From contig NZ_JACJPP010000007.1 of NCBI RefSeq assembly GCF_014696135.1, positions 888,017-952,016 of the forward strand: DNA of 64,000 bases. Reading direction: 5' to 3'. This stretch comes from Nodosilinea sp. FACHB-141 (GTDB lineage: Bacteria; Cyanobacteriota; Cyanobacteriia; Phormidesmidales; Phormidesmidaceae). A model generated the notes under the pieces. The model searched no databases, was not told the origin of the DNA, and saw only the letters and a program-made list of their open reading frames with translations. The translations under genes and the position numbers were made by a program. Every line of letters starts with the position of its first letter. Position 1 is the stretch's first letter. Shown here one piece after another: positions 19,032 through 27,383 of the stretch.

Positions 19032-21308
19032 TTAATGACTCTGTCTGCCCAGCAGGGTTTGCACCTCTGCATCAGACAACAATTCTAATTCTCTTACGAT
19101 TTGTTCCAATTCTCTATGGTCGACGGCCTCGACCAGTGGAGTGGCTACAGTAGCACGGTCCTGGGCCGTGGCCAGATAAATCGACAGCGCCTCTATGGTC
19201 GGGTATTCATAGGCCAAGGTAGGTGATAGAGACACTCCTAAGGTCGATTCCAAAGCTTCGGCTAGCTCAACTGCCGCCAGGGAGTCAAGCCCGTGCTCAG
19301 CCAGGGGTTGGCGCACATTTAGGGTGTGCTTGGGCACGTTTAGGGCGTTGGCTAGCCAGCTCAGCATCCAATCGGCGATCGCATCGGGGCTATTCAAAGG
19401 CGATGCTGCCGGGCTGGCTGGGCTGGCTACGGCGAGTGCCTTGGCGTCTACCTCAGGCTGATTTGAGTTTTCCGCAGCGATCGCCTCGTCATCACCGTCG
19501 ACCGGGGCTTCAGCGATCGCCAAGGCCTGACTGGTCTCTGCCGTAGGCCAGCCGTAGACTACGTCAAACTGACCGGCTAAAAACATCGACCGGCACAGGT
19601 GGCGCTGCACCTTGCCGCTAGAGGTTTTGGGCAGGGCGTTGGGCTTGAGCAGGGCGATCGCCCCCACCTGCAACTCGTGGTCTTCGGCCACCCGGCGGCG
19701 CAGGGCGGCAAAAATCGCCTCGGGGTCAGCAGTACGCAGGGCACTGCGCTCCAGTTCATGGACGATCACCAAATGTTCAGTGTCATGCTCCATAACTGAG
19801 AACGCGGCTCCGCTGCCCTGGCGCAGAGCTCGATGGGCTTGTTCTGCCGTAGCCTCAATATCCTGGGGATAGTGGTTACGGCCCCGAATGATGATCAAAT
19901 CCTTTAACCGACCGGTGACGTAGAGGTCATCGCCATGGAGAAACCCTAGGTCGCCCGTGCGCAAAAACGGTCCCTCAGACCCATCGGCCAGGGTAGCTTG
20001 GAAGGCTTCTTGGGTAGCAACCTCTCGCCGCCAATAGCCCTGGGCAATACTGCGCGACCAGCGCACCCAAATTTCGCCGATGGTGTTGGGGGGGCAGGGC
20101 CGGTGGCTGTCGGGATCCACAATAGTCACCTGATTGGGGATGGCCGGGGGGCCACAGCTGACAATGGGGCGAGCTGCGTCGGCATCGGCGGCAGAGACCA
20201 ACGTGACCTGATTTTGCTGCAGGTCGGCGGCCTTGAGAATGAGGTGCTTAGGCTCGCCCTGCACCGCCTCGCCAGTGACCAGCAGGGTGGTTTCGGCCAT
20301 ACCGTAGCAGGGATAAAAGGCTTGGGGACGAAAGCCGCTGGGGACAAAGGCCGCCGCAAATTGGGCCAGAGTAGCCTGGTGTACTGGTTCGGCTCCGCTA
20401 AAGGCCAGCTGCCAAGGGCTGAGGTCAAGGGCGCGCCGCTGCTCGGGAGTGGTTTTGCGGACGCACAGGTCGTAGGCAAAGTTTGGCCCGCCGCTGGTCG
20501 TAGCTTGATAGTGAGAAATCGCCTCTAGCCAGCGCACAGGTCGCTGTAAAAACGAAACCGGGGCCATCAGGGTCATCTCGGCGCCGACGTACAGCGGCTG
20601 CAAAATACCCCCCACTAGCCCCATGTCGTGATAGGGCGGCAGCCAGGAGACCCCTCGACTGGCAGCGGTATTGCCAAAGCAGCGGCCAATCAGCTCAGAG
20701 TTGTGCAATAGGTTGTCGTGGCTGATCATCACCCCCTTGGGCAAGGCCGTTGACCCCGAGGTGTATTGCAACAGGGCCAGGGTGTCGGCTTGGATGGTCG
20801 GAGGCCGCCACTGCTGGGCCAGGTCAGCTTGTAATCCGTCGGTGCTGAGGCAGTAGAGCGATCGCAGCTGGGGGGTCTCGGCCAATCGCCGCTCTAGCTT
20901 TTGCAGGGTGGCGCTATCGGTCAGGGCTACGGTGGCCCCGGCATCCTGCACCATGGCCTGGATGCGATCTAAAGAGCGGTTGGGGCGCGGGGGGTAGGCT
21001 GGAACCGCGATCGCCCCGGCGTAAAGGCAACCAAAAAATGCGGCAATGTAGTCTAATCCAGCGGGATAGAGCAGCAGCACCGGCTGGTTTAGGCAGTTAA
21101 GGTCTTGGAGCAACACTGCAATGGCCTGGGCCCGCTGCTGCAGAGCGCTGTAGGTAATCGTCTCAGCGGTCTCAGGGGTGCCCTCCGCCAAAAAACGGTA
21201 GGCTGTGCCCTGGGGAGTCTGCTCAGCCCGTAAGGCCAATAGCTCCACAAAGGTTGCGATCGTTGTTAAGGGCTGTAGCGACGTCTGATTCAGTGTTCGT
21301 TTCAACAT
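19032..21308 (-). CDS. Fatty acyl-AMP ligase fused to ACP (olefin synthase loading protein)
   Basis: This protein activates a free fatty acid as acyl-AMP and loads it on its own carrier domain, supplying the starter for the olefin synthase. The FAAL domain (about 10-590) shows LLQYTSGSTALPKGVMISH near residue 180, YHDMGLVGG, CYGMAETT, RTGDLGF and GRLKDLIIIRGRNHYPQDIE. The ACP (about 640-715) shows LAEHGLDSLAAVELAEALE, with the phosphopantetheine Ser near 673. I prefer ATG 21308 (758 residues), preceded by AGGG at eight bases, over the GTG two codons upstream. A 24-base gap and shared strand with the KS-AT-KR-ACP-ST-TE gene show one operon. Split FAAL-ACP versions of olefin synthase are known besides the single-chain type. 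Confidence 0.95.
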   Translation of the reverse strand: MLKRTLNQTSLQPLTTIATFVELLALRAEQTPQGTAYRFLAEGTPETAETITYSALQQRAQAIAVLLQDLNCLNQPVLLLYPAGLDYIAAFFGCLYAGAIAVPAYPPRPNRSLDRIQAMVQDAGATVALTDSATLQKLERRLAETPQLRSLYCLSTDGLQADLAQQWRPPTIQADTLALLQYTSGSTALPKGVMISHDNLLHNSELIGRCFGNTAASRGVSWLPPYHDMGLVGGILQPLYVGAEMTLMAPVSFLQRPVRWLEAISHYQATTSGGPNFAYDLCVRKTTPEQRRALDLSPWQLAFSGAEPVHQATLAQFAAAFVPSGFRPQAFYPCYGMAETTLLVTGEAVQGEPKHLILKAADLQQNQVTLVSAADADAARPIVSCGPPAIPNQVTIVDPDSHRPCPPNTIGEIWVRWSRSIAQGYWRREVATQEAFQATLADGSEGPFLRTGDLGFLHGDDLYVTGRLKDLIIIRGRNHYPQDIEATAEQAHRALRQGSGAAFSVMEHDTEHLVIVHELERSALRTADPEAIFAALRRRVAEDHELQVGAIALLKPNALPKTSSGKVQRHLCRSMFLAGQFDVVYGWPTAETSQALAIAEAPVDGDDEAIAAENSNQPEVDAKALAVASPASPAASPLNSPDAIADWMLSWLANALNVPKHTLNVRQPLAEHGLDSLAAVELAEALESTLGVSLSPTLAYEYPTIEALSIYLATAQDRATVATPLVEAVDHRELEQIVRELELLSDAEVQTLLGRQSH

Positions 21309-21366
21309 ATCCACAGCCCTGAGAAACTTAAAGGAGGAGTACCCCTGCCAGCGGTAGACGAGGACT

Positions 21367-21414
21367 GCCTAGGCGCCCTATAGAATACCAAGAGAGGTAT
21401 CCGATTACCTAGGC
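21367..21414 (-). promoter_or_regulatory. Candidate promoter/operator of the olefin synthase operon
   Basis: Nested dyads lie 55-105 bases before the FAAL start: GCCTAGG 21367-21373 with CCTAGGC 21408-21414, and ATACC 21385-21389 with GGTAT 21396-21400. On the minus strand the inner part reads CTTGGTATTCTA (TGG-TATTCT extended -10), identical to 12 bases before accA. Function is inferred. Confidence 0.4.
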
Positions 21415-21496
21415 TTAACCCAGCAACGATCGCCCTGCCGCTCTCAGCTTTGGACCCGACAGACCGCTCAACCATTGCTATAACCTCTGCAAAGCC

Positions 21497-21679
21497 CTAG
21501 GTGATGAGTTCCAGAGCTGGCTCTACCACCCCTATCAGGGTAGACAGGGGAGCGGGCACCATGTCGCCGCGAAAGTCCAGAATTTGAACTAGCACAAGGT
21601 AACCAACCGCTAGCAGCAGGGAGATTACCCCGGTGATCACCGCTACCAGTTTTGAACGATCTATCTTAAAGCGATCCAT
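21497..21679 (-). CDS. Small single-span membrane protein
   Basis: This is a 60-residue protein starting MDRFKIDRSKLVAVITG, with one long hydrophobic helix (about residues 10-32, VAVITGVISLLLAVGYLVLV) and a short polar tail containing DFRGDMVPAPL. I chose ATG 21679; a longer frame would need a TTG at 21697. The pattern Met-Asp-Arg-Phe-Lys, Asp, Lys-Leu-Val-Ala followed by one membrane span is familiar from small conserved cyanobacterial proteins of unknown function. It lies upstream of the olefin synthase operon on the same strand and divergent from the ABC ATPase. No Shine-Dalgarno is obvious. Function unknown. Confidence 0.65.
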   Translation of the reverse strand: MDRFKIDRSKLVAVITGVISLLLAVGYLVLVQILDFRGDMVPAPLSTLIGVVEPALELIT

Positions 21680-21717
21680 AGAGTAACTTAGGAGCAATTT
21701 ATCAATTTAAGGAGTAA

Positions 21718-21912
21718 ATGAGACCTCAGCTCAGCGTATTCCCTGCGAAGCCTGTCTTGACGCTACAGGCCGTAAGGTACTGGCCTCATGTGTTCAGCCT
21801 GACACAACGGGAGCTGAATCGACCCCTGGCAAGGGAGAGGTTTTCGAAGGGTATTCTAAGGATGAGTCCTTTAATGATTGTCGTCTATTTGGTCTTCGCA
21901 CGGTTTCTATGA
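21718..21912 (+). CDS. Possible 64-residue leader ORF coupled to ABC ATPase gene
   Basis: The ORF begins at an ATG with TTAAGGAG only three bases before it and ends in a TGA that overlaps the ATPase ATG (ATGA at 21909-21912). The ATPase gene has no Shine-Dalgarno of its own, so translational coupling would explain its expression. The product is basic with a hydrophobic C-terminus ([16 protein letters not shown]). I recognise no homologue. It may be a leader peptide, a small membrane protein, or simply an untranslated leader; confidence is low. Confidence 0.3.
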   Translation: MRPQLSVFPAKPVLTLQAVRYWPHVFSLTQRELNRPLARERFSKGILRMSPLMIVVYLVFARFL

Positions 21913-22895
21913 GCGCTCCATTGTTACCGATTGATCCTATCCAGCTAGACAACCGTCTGCCAGACAATCGCGCCGCTGTGGTGCAGACCGAGGGGCTAGG
22001 TAAAACCTATCGCACTGGGTTTTGGCTTAACCAGCGAGTGACTTCCCTCAAGCAGTGTTCTCTCACGGTTTACCAGGGTGAGACCTTTGGTCTGCTGGGC
22101 CCTAACGGGGCGGGTAAGACTACGCTCTTGAAGATTTTGCTAGGCATTATTCGCCCAACGGCGGGTCAGGCCACGCTGCTGGGTCATGCTTTGGGCGACA
22201 GCGCTGTAAAACAGCGCATCGGCTATCTGCCTGAAAATGCTTACTTTTACGACTTTTTGACCGGCTGGGAGTTTCTGCAGTATACCGCTGGACTATTTGG
22301 TCTGTCGCGGGCAGCCCAGCAGCGCCGCATTGTGGAGCTGCTCGATCTGGTGGGTTTACCCCAAGAAGCGGCGAAGAAAAAGCAGCTGCGCCAGTACTCG
22401 AAAGGGATGCTCCAGCGAGTGGGCATGGCCCAGGCCTTGATGAACGACCCAGACGTGGTGTTTCTCGATGAGCCGATGTCAGGGCTTGACCCCACCGGGC
22501 GCTTCCAGGTGCGAGAAATTATTTTGGCCCTGAAGCGGGAGGGCAAGACGATTTTTTTTAACAGCCACATTTTGTCGGATGTGGAGGTGATTTGCGATCG
22601 CATCGCCATTCTTGATCAGGGTGAGCTGATCGCCAACGGTAGCCTAGACCAGCTGCTGGGCACCGCCGACCAATATGTAGCAAAGGGTCGCGGCGGTCGC
22701 CTGGCCGAGCTAGAACCCTGGCTCGATCAGATGACGGTTCAGGGTGATCTTTGGCAAGGCCATGTCAAAGGCAATCCCTACGAGTTCGCCAAGCAGATTT
22801 CCTTAGTAGACGGGCACCTGATTGCCCTGCAGCAGACCCGCCCAACGCTAGAAGAGTTTTTTATCGCCCAAATTCGCCAGCGGCGGGGCGGGTAA
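21909..22895 (+). CDS. ABC-2 type transporter ATP-binding protein
   Basis: This 328-residue ATPase would power an ABC-2 type exporter. Walker [13 protein letters not shown] lies near residues 65-76, the Q-loop near [11 protein letters not shown], the signature [15 protein letters not shown] near 162, and Walker [15 protein letters not shown] near 184, followed by the H-loop [11 protein letters not shown]-terminal regulatory tail (about 250-328) is typical of NatA-like subunits. No permease gene is adjacent: the next gene is convergent, so the membrane partner must be encoded elsewhere. Substrate cannot be told. The start is the ATG overlapping the preceding short ORF. Confidence 0.92.
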   Translation: MSAPLLPIDPIQLDNRLPDNRAAVVQTEGLGKTYRTGFWLNQRVTSLKQCSLTVYQGETFGLLGPNGAGKTTLLKILLGIIRPTAGQATLLGHALGDSAVKQRIGYLPENAYFYDFLTGWEFLQYTAGLFGLSRAAQQRRIVELLDLVGLPQEAAKKKQLRQYSKGMLQRVGMAQALMNDPDVVFLDEPMSGLDPTGRFQVREIILALKREGKTIFFNSHILSDVEVICDRIAILDQGELIANGSLDQLLGTADQYVAKGRGGRLAELEPWLDQMTVQGDLWQGHVKGNPYEFAKQISLVDGHLIALQQTRPTLEEFFIAQIRQRRGG

Positions 22896-22909
22896 ACCCT
22901 CGGAGCGGT

Positions 22910-22943
22910 GGCTCTGGATAAGACAATTGCCTTATCCAGAGCC
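22910..22943. terminator. Bidirectional hairpin between ABC ATPase and amylase genes
   Basis: A perfect 13-base stem, GGCTCTGGATAAG 22910-22922 with CTTATCCAGAGCC 22931-22943, has an eight-base loop. It lies 15 bases after the ATPase stop and 19 before the amylase stop, so it can serve both convergent transcripts. T-runs are weak on both sides. Confidence 0.7.
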
Positions 22944-22961
22944 GATAGGATTTCTTTTGCC

Positions 22962-24410
22962 TTACTCCACTGTCACCACCACCGCCGATCGCGAGGGCAG
23001 TGTTAGGCTGTCCTGGGTCCAAGTGGCTCCGTGGTAGGTAAAGACTTCATGGACGGTCTGCCCCTCAGAGATTAAGGTATCGGTCGAGATCGGGGGTGCG
23101 CTCCCTTCACCAGCGTTGAGGACAACGATGATGCGATCGCTTCCCAGCGTGCGGCTAAACCCATAAACCTGACCCTCGGCGTGCAGCACGTCGTAGGTAC
23201 CGGTGCGCAGGGCGGCGTGCCGGTGGCGCAGCGCAATCAGCTCTCGGTGAATGGTCAACAGATCGAGGTGCCACTCTTTTTCAGGGGGAAAGGTGCGGCG
23301 ACAGTCGGGGTCTAGCTCGCCCGGTAGACCTACCTCATCGCCGTAGTAAACGCTCGGCGCTCCCGGAAAAGTAAACAACAGCAGCGTGGAGAGCACCATG
23401 CCGGCGTCATCCCCGTTGACCACCGAGTGGATGCGGGCGACATCGTGGCTGGAGAGCAGGTTGAGCTGGGTCAGCTGAATCTCCCAGGGGTAGAGCTTGA
23501 GCAGCTGCTGAATTTTGTCGGCATAGCCTGCCGCATCCAGGGCAGGGTAGGGATAGTAGTGGGGCTTTTCGACTAGATCCATGCGGATGCGATCGCCCGC
23601 CGTAAACGCCATCGTTGGCCCCGTAAACAAGTAGTTCATCACCCCGTCAAACTGGGTGCCGTCGAGCCACTGGCTGGCATCGGTCCACACCTCGCCCACA
23701 ATGTAGGCCTCAGGGTTAATGGCCTTGATGCGATCGCGAAATTCTTGCCAAAAGCCCTCGGTTTTGATCTCAAAGGGCACATCGAGCCGCCAGCCATCAA
23801 TGCCCTGGCGCACCCAGTGCTCACCCACCCGCATTAGGTATTCGCGCACCGCTGGGTGGTCGTGCTTAAAGGCCGGCAGGGCTCGGTTGTCTACCCAGCT
23901 GCGGTAGTTCGCGGGCTGCGATCCATCGTAGGCCGACAGCGGCCAGCCCCCCACCTCAAACCATTCCAGCCAGGGGGAGTTGGGGCCATTTTCAAGAATG
24001 TCGTTAAAGAAGAAAAAGCCCCGGCTACAGTGGTTAAACACCCCGTCTAACACCACCTTGATGTCTTTGGCGTGGGCGGCTTCTAGCAGATCAAAAAAAG
24101 CCGGATTGCCTCCCAGCAGCGGATCGACCTGGTAATAGTCGTGGGTGTGGTAGCGGTGGTTGCAGGCCGACTGGAAAATCGGCGTCATGTAGATGGCGGT
24201 AACTCCCAGATCTGCCAAATAGTCGAGTTTTTCGGCTACCCCCCAGAGGTCTCCGCCCTTGTAGCCAAAGGGTGTCGGCGGCGATTCCCACGGCTCTAGC
24301 GTCACGGCCATCGCCGGGTCATCGAGATGCTGCTGGGTCCGGGCAAACCGGTCGGGAAAAATCTGGTAGAAGACCGCGTGCTTCACCCAGTCTGGGGTTT
24401 GAAAAGCCAT
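22962..24410 (-). CDS. Alpha-amylase family (GH13) glucan hydrolase
   Basis: This 482-residue GH13 enzyme hydrolyses alpha-glucosidic bonds in maltodextrins, glycogen or cyclodextrins in the cytoplasm (no signal peptide). Family regions: I DGVFNHCS (about 127), II GWRLDVPFE with nucleophile Asp near 205, III GEVWTDA with acid/base Glu near 240, IV LLSSHDVARI with Asp near 318. The opening VKHAVFYQIFPDRFA and the block NHRYHTHDYYQVDPLLGG resemble the neopullulanase/cyclomaltodextrinase subgroup, but the extra N-terminal domain of true neopullulanases is absent, so it is the short form. A 53-base gap separates it from the NuiA-like gene upstream on the same strand, so these may share a message. 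Confidence 0.9.
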   Translation of the reverse strand: MAFQTPDWVKHAVFYQIFPDRFARTQQHLDDPAMAVTLEPWESPPTPFGYKGGDLWGVAEKLDYLADLGVTAIYMTPIFQSACNHRYHTHDYYQVDPLLGGNPAFFDLLEAAHAKDIKVVLDGVFNHCSRGFFFFNDILENGPNSPWLEWFEVGGWPLSAYDGSQPANYRSWVDNRALPAFKHDHPAVREYLMRVGEHWVRQGIDGWRLDVPFEIKTEGFWQEFRDRIKAINPEAYIVGEVWTDASQWLDGTQFDGVMNYLFTGPTMAFTAGDRIRMDLVEKPHYYPYPALDAAGYADKIQQLLKLYPWEIQLTQLNLLSSHDVARIHSVVNGDDAGMVLSTLLLFTFPGAPSVYYGDEVGLPGELDPDCRRTFPPEKEWHLDLLTIHRELIALRHRHAALRTGTYDVLHAEGQVYGFSRTLGSDRIIVVLNAGEGSAPPISTDTLISEGQTVHEVFTYHGATWTQDSLTLPSRSAVVVTVE

Positions 24411-24463
24411 AGATGCCTTGCCTTGGTTGCTACCGTTAGGCTACCGTCATCTGACCGGAGTGG

Positions 24464-24874
24464 CTACGTCTCTACAACGTGGGTGCATGCCCCTAGGAAG
24501 CAACCGCTAGAATGCCGCCCTAGTAGGTATACCGTCACATTGCCCTGGCCTACGCGAATGCTCTGGAGGTCTTCCAGGTGGGTTTCTAGCACATCGCGGA
24601 GATTGGCAAATTTTTGCGCCAGGTGGCCGCCCTGCTCACTGGCCCAGTAGGGGTTGTTGAGCACTGGCCGAAAAAACGTTTCAGCGGGCCGAATTTCGAG
24701 ACTCTCCTCGCCCGCCAGCTTTTGAGCCAAAGCCTCAGTACTGGGCAGAGGGTCGGCGTAGATCACCAGGGAGACTAGGGCATCGCTTTCGCTGGGATAC
24801 CAGAGACCGGCCATCGCCGCTTCGATAGCCGATAGGGAGATCGCCAATTCGTAGTGCTCGGGTTGAAGTTCCAT
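24464..24874 (-). CDS. NuiA-like nuclease inhibitor family protein
   Basis: The 136-residue protein resembles NuiA, the Anabaena inhibitor of the sugar-nonspecific nuclease NucA. Similarities are total length, LWYPSESDA near the start (NuiA has MSESEYPFE), AETFFRPVLNNPYW in the middle, and the ending VTVYLLGRHSSG followed by CFLGACTHVVET (NuiA ends VYVIGETPAGNLAGISTKVVET-like). NuiA plugs the nuclease active site with its C-terminal carboxylate, and the same terminal VVET is present here. The gene begins one base after the peroxiredoxin stop, so translation is probably coupled. No nucA-like gene is in the window, so its target is unknown and the function may have changed. Confidence 0.7.
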   Translation of the reverse strand: MELQPEHYELAISLSAIEAAMAGLWYPSESDALVSLVIYADPLPSTEALAQKLAGEESLEIRPAETFFRPVLNNPYWASEQGGHLAQKFANLRDVLETHLEDLQSIRVGQGNVTVYLLGRHSSGCFLGACTHVVET

Positions 24875-24875
24875 A

Positions 24876-25337
24876 TCAGGCGGTTTGTAGGGTTTTGAGC
24901 GTGCCCATGGCCTGGTCTACATGGCCCTTAGGGTTGAATTGGGAATTAAAAATATGCCGTACCTTGCCGTCTTTGTCGATGATGTAGGTGACTCGACCGG
25001 GCAGTAGCCCCAAGGTGGCGGGTACGCCGTAGGCCTTGCGCACCGCAGAGCCGCGATCGCTGACCAGAGTAAAAGGCAGATTGTGCTTATTGGCAAAGGC
25101 TTTGTGCGAGTCGGGCGAGTCGCTGCTGATGCCGATTACCTCAGCCCCCACGGCGACAAAGTCTTCATAGCTGTCGCGAAACGAGCAAGATTCTACAGTG
25201 CAGCCAGGGGTGTCATCTTTGGGATAAAAGTACAGCACCACCGCCCGCTGCCCCCGAAAGCTGCTTAGGGTGACGGTCTCGCCCGCCTGATTGGGCAGCG
25301 TAAAGTCAGGGGCAACATCACCTACTTTGATGGCCAT
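24876..25337 (-). CDS. Thioredoxin-dependent peroxiredoxin Q (BCP family)
   Basis: This 153-residue thiol peroxidase reduces H2O2 and lipid peroxides using thioredoxin. The peroxidatic Cys is in [11 protein letters not shown], with the resolving Cys five residues later, the arrangement of atypical PrxQ/BCP enzymes. Other marks are [15 protein letters not shown] at the start, [22 protein letters not shown] and [14 protein letters not shown] chose ATG 25337, preceded by AGGAG at ten bases, over the longer frame beginning MPCRRFAS. It is followed at once by the NuiA-like gene. A PrxQ product suits oxygenic cells; cyanobacteria usually have several copies. Confidence 0.94.
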   Translation of the reverse strand: MAIKVGDVAPDFTLPNQAGETVTLSSFRGQRAVVLYFYPKDDTPGCTVESCSFRDSYEDFVAVGAEVIGISSDSPDSHKAFANKHNLPFTLVSDRGSAVRKAYGVPATLGLLPGRVTYIIDKDGKVRHIFNSQFNPKGHVDQAMGTLKTLQTA

Positions 25338-25489
25338 AGATGCAAATCTCCTGCACGGCAATTGATAGTTCTTTAGAATACTTAATAAAGGAATTCTTCG
25401 CTCAGCGAATAACTGCCGACTAACTCATCAGTGGGCATTGGCGGAACTAAGGCCAGAGGTTTTAGCTCAATCCTCAACCGCCGACTGTA

Positions 25490-25526
25490 CCCTCCCTTCC
25501 CCATCACTCCCCACCCCATCACTCCC
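25490..25526 (+). promoter_or_regulatory. C-rich leader (i-motif/G-quadruplex type) before photolyase gene
   Basis: Six cytosine runs of three or four (25490-25492, 25494-25496, 25499-25502, 25509-25512, 25514-25517, 25524-25526) lie directly before ATG 25535, leaving no Shine-Dalgarno. The complementary strand meets the four G-tract pattern for a quadruplex. Similar tracts precede two other genes in this window. Confidence 0.5.
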
Positions 25527-25534
25527 ACTCTTCC

Positions 25535-26992
25535 ATGCCCACCCTTGTCTGGTTTCGCAACGACCTCCGCCTCCATGACCACCAGCCTCGCGACGAGGCG
25601 TTGCGGGCCGGACAGCCGATCATTTCCCTCTACTGTTTTGACCCGCGTCAGTTTGGCCAGACCGCCTTTGGTTTTCCTAAAACAGGAGCCTACCGGGCGC
25701 AGTTTTTGCTAGAGAGTGTGGCCGATTTGCGGCGATCGCTTCAATCCCTGGGCAGCGACCTCGTTGTGCGCGTGGGCCAGCCCGAAGACGTGATTCCAGA
25801 GCTGGTGAAGGCCCACGGCGTTGAGGCCGTCTACTGGCATGAGGAAGTTACTGCTGAAGAACTGCGGGTGGAGCAGGCGGTGGAAACCAAGCTGGCGGCC
25901 ATGGGCTGCAAAACAGAGGTGTACTGGGGGGCCACCCTCTACCATCCCGACAACCTGCCCTTTGCCATTGACCGCCTGCCAGAGGTATTTACTCAGTTTC
26001 GTAAAAAAGTGGAGCAGCACAGCAAGGTGGATGTGGCTCTACCTACGCCCCCGAAACTGTTACCCCTGCCCCAAGTTAATCCCGGCGCCCTGCCCACCCT
26101 AGCGGACCTTGGCATGGAGGCCCCAATCCATGACAACCGCGCCGTGCTCACCTTCGAGGGAGGCGAAACGGCTGGTCTGGCACGCCTCAACCACTACGTG
26201 TGGGATGCCGACTGCCTCAAGACTTATAAGCAGACCCGCAACGGCATGGTGGGAGCCGACTATTCCTCAAAGCTGTCGGCCTGGCTGGCGATGGGCTGTC
26301 TCTCGCCCCGGCGGGTGTACGAGACGGTGCAAGATTATGAAGCGGAGCGCATTCGCAACGACTCCACCTACTGGCTGGTTTTCGAGCTGCTGTGGCGCGA
26401 CTACTTTCGCTTGATCTGTGCCAAGCACGGCAATAAAGTGTTTTACCCCTCTGGTCTGCGGGGGCTGTTGATCGACTGGAAGCAGGACTGGCCTCGCTTT
26501 GACGCTTGGCGCAACGGTGAAACCGGCTTTCCCCTGGTGGATGCCAACATGCGCGAGCTGGCCCACTCTGGGTTTATGTCGAACCGAGGGCGGCAGAATG
26601 TGGCCAGCTTCCTCACCAAAAACCTAGGCATTGATTGGCGTATGGGGGCCGAGTGGTTTGAGTCGCTGCTGGTCGATCACGACCCATGCAGTAACTACGG
26701 CAACTGGAATTACACAGCCGGAGTTGGCAACGACGCGCGGGGCTTTCGCTATTTCAACATTCCCAAGCAAGCGAAGGACTATGACCCCGACGGCCTCTAC
26801 GTGAAGCACTGGTTGCCAGAACTAACCAACGTCCCTGCGGCCAAGGTGCACGAGCCGTGGAAACTTCAACCGGTGGAGCAAAAGCGCTTTGGGGTTATCC
26901 TCGGTGTTGACTATCCGCGCCCGGTGGTAAATTTGCAGAAATCGGTGCAGGCTAACGAAGCGATTTACAATGCCGCTCGCGAAATTGGTTAG
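25535..26992 (+). CDS. Cryptochrome DASH / photolyase family protein
   Basis: This 485-residue flavoprotein belongs to the photolyase/cryptochrome family. The N-terminal antenna domain starts PTLVWFRNDLRLHDH, and the FAD domain fills about 200-440. The block NRGRQNVASFLTKNLGIDWR, followed by WFESLLVDHDPCSNYGNW and NYTAGVGNDARGFRYFN, is the CRY-DASH signature, distinguishing it from class I CPD photolyases. CRY-DASH proteins repair cyclobutane dimers in single-stranded DNA and can act as blue-light receptors. The C-terminal end is short, without the long extension of plant cryptochromes. The start ATG lies in a C-rich tract without a Shine-Dalgarno, but the N-terminus fits the family exactly. 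It is divergent from prxQ. Confidence 0.94.
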   Translation: MPTLVWFRNDLRLHDHQPRDEALRAGQPIISLYCFDPRQFGQTAFGFPKTGAYRAQFLLESVADLRRSLQSLGSDLVVRVGQPEDVIPELVKAHGVEAVYWHEEVTAEELRVEQAVETKLAAMGCKTEVYWGATLYHPDNLPFAIDRLPEVFTQFRKKVEQHSKVDVALPTPPKLLPLPQVNPGALPTLADLGMEAPIHDNRAVLTFEGGETAGLARLNHYVWDADCLKTYKQTRNGMVGADYSSKLSAWLAMGCLSPRRVYETVQDYEAERIRNDSTYWLVFELLWRDYFRLICAKHGNKVFYPSGLRGLLIDWKQDWPRFDAWRNGETGFPLVDANMRELAHSGFMSNRGRQNVASFLTKNLGIDWRMGAEWFESLLVDHDPCSNYGNWNYTAGVGNDARGFRYFNIPKQAKDYDPDGLYVKHWLPELTNVPAAKVHEPWKLQPVEQKRFGVILGVDYPRPVVNLQKSVQANEAIYNAAREIG

Positions 26993-27293
26993 GAGTTTTA
27001 CTCACTCTAAGCTGTAACAATCTACCGATAAAAAACTGGCAGACCACTACTCTATAGCCCCTAAAAAGGTTGAGACAGGCCGGTTTCTTTGCGCTCGGTG
27101 GAGGCTAAACGGAGCACGGTAACGCTGCTCCACAATTTACTTAAACGTAGTCTGTGTAACGGCGGTCAATGTTGAGCTAACATAAACTTTATGCAGTGTT
27201 GACAATGTCATAGTTCACTAACTGATGCTGGCGGGTTAAGCCCAAAAGATAACGTTCATGACTAGAACAAAAGCACCACTAACGCATTTCCAT

Positions 27294-27345
27294 AAATCAA
27301 ACCGTTAAATCAAAACCTTAAATCAAATCGTTGAATCAGCCATTT
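27294..27345 (+). repeat. Four tandem copies of a 13-base unit
   Basis: The units are AAATCAAACCGTT (27294-27306), AAATCAAAACCTT (27307-27319), AAATCAAATCGTT (27320-27332) and a diverged fourth GAATCAGCCATTT (27333-27345). The unit is A+T-rich against a G+C-rich background and ends nine bases before a hairpin terminator. Confidence 0.7.
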
Positions 27346-27353
27346 AACCTAAT

Positions 27354-27383
27354 AACCTCAGCTTTGGACGGCTGGGGTTTTTT
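27354..27383 (+). terminator. Hairpin with T-run
   Basis: AACCTCAGC (27354-27362) pairs with GCTGGGGTT (27371-27379), one G-U pair included, followed by a T-run to 27383. It lies 360 bases beyond the photolyase stop, so it may end a separate short transcript rather than the photolyase mRNA. Confidence 0.65.
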
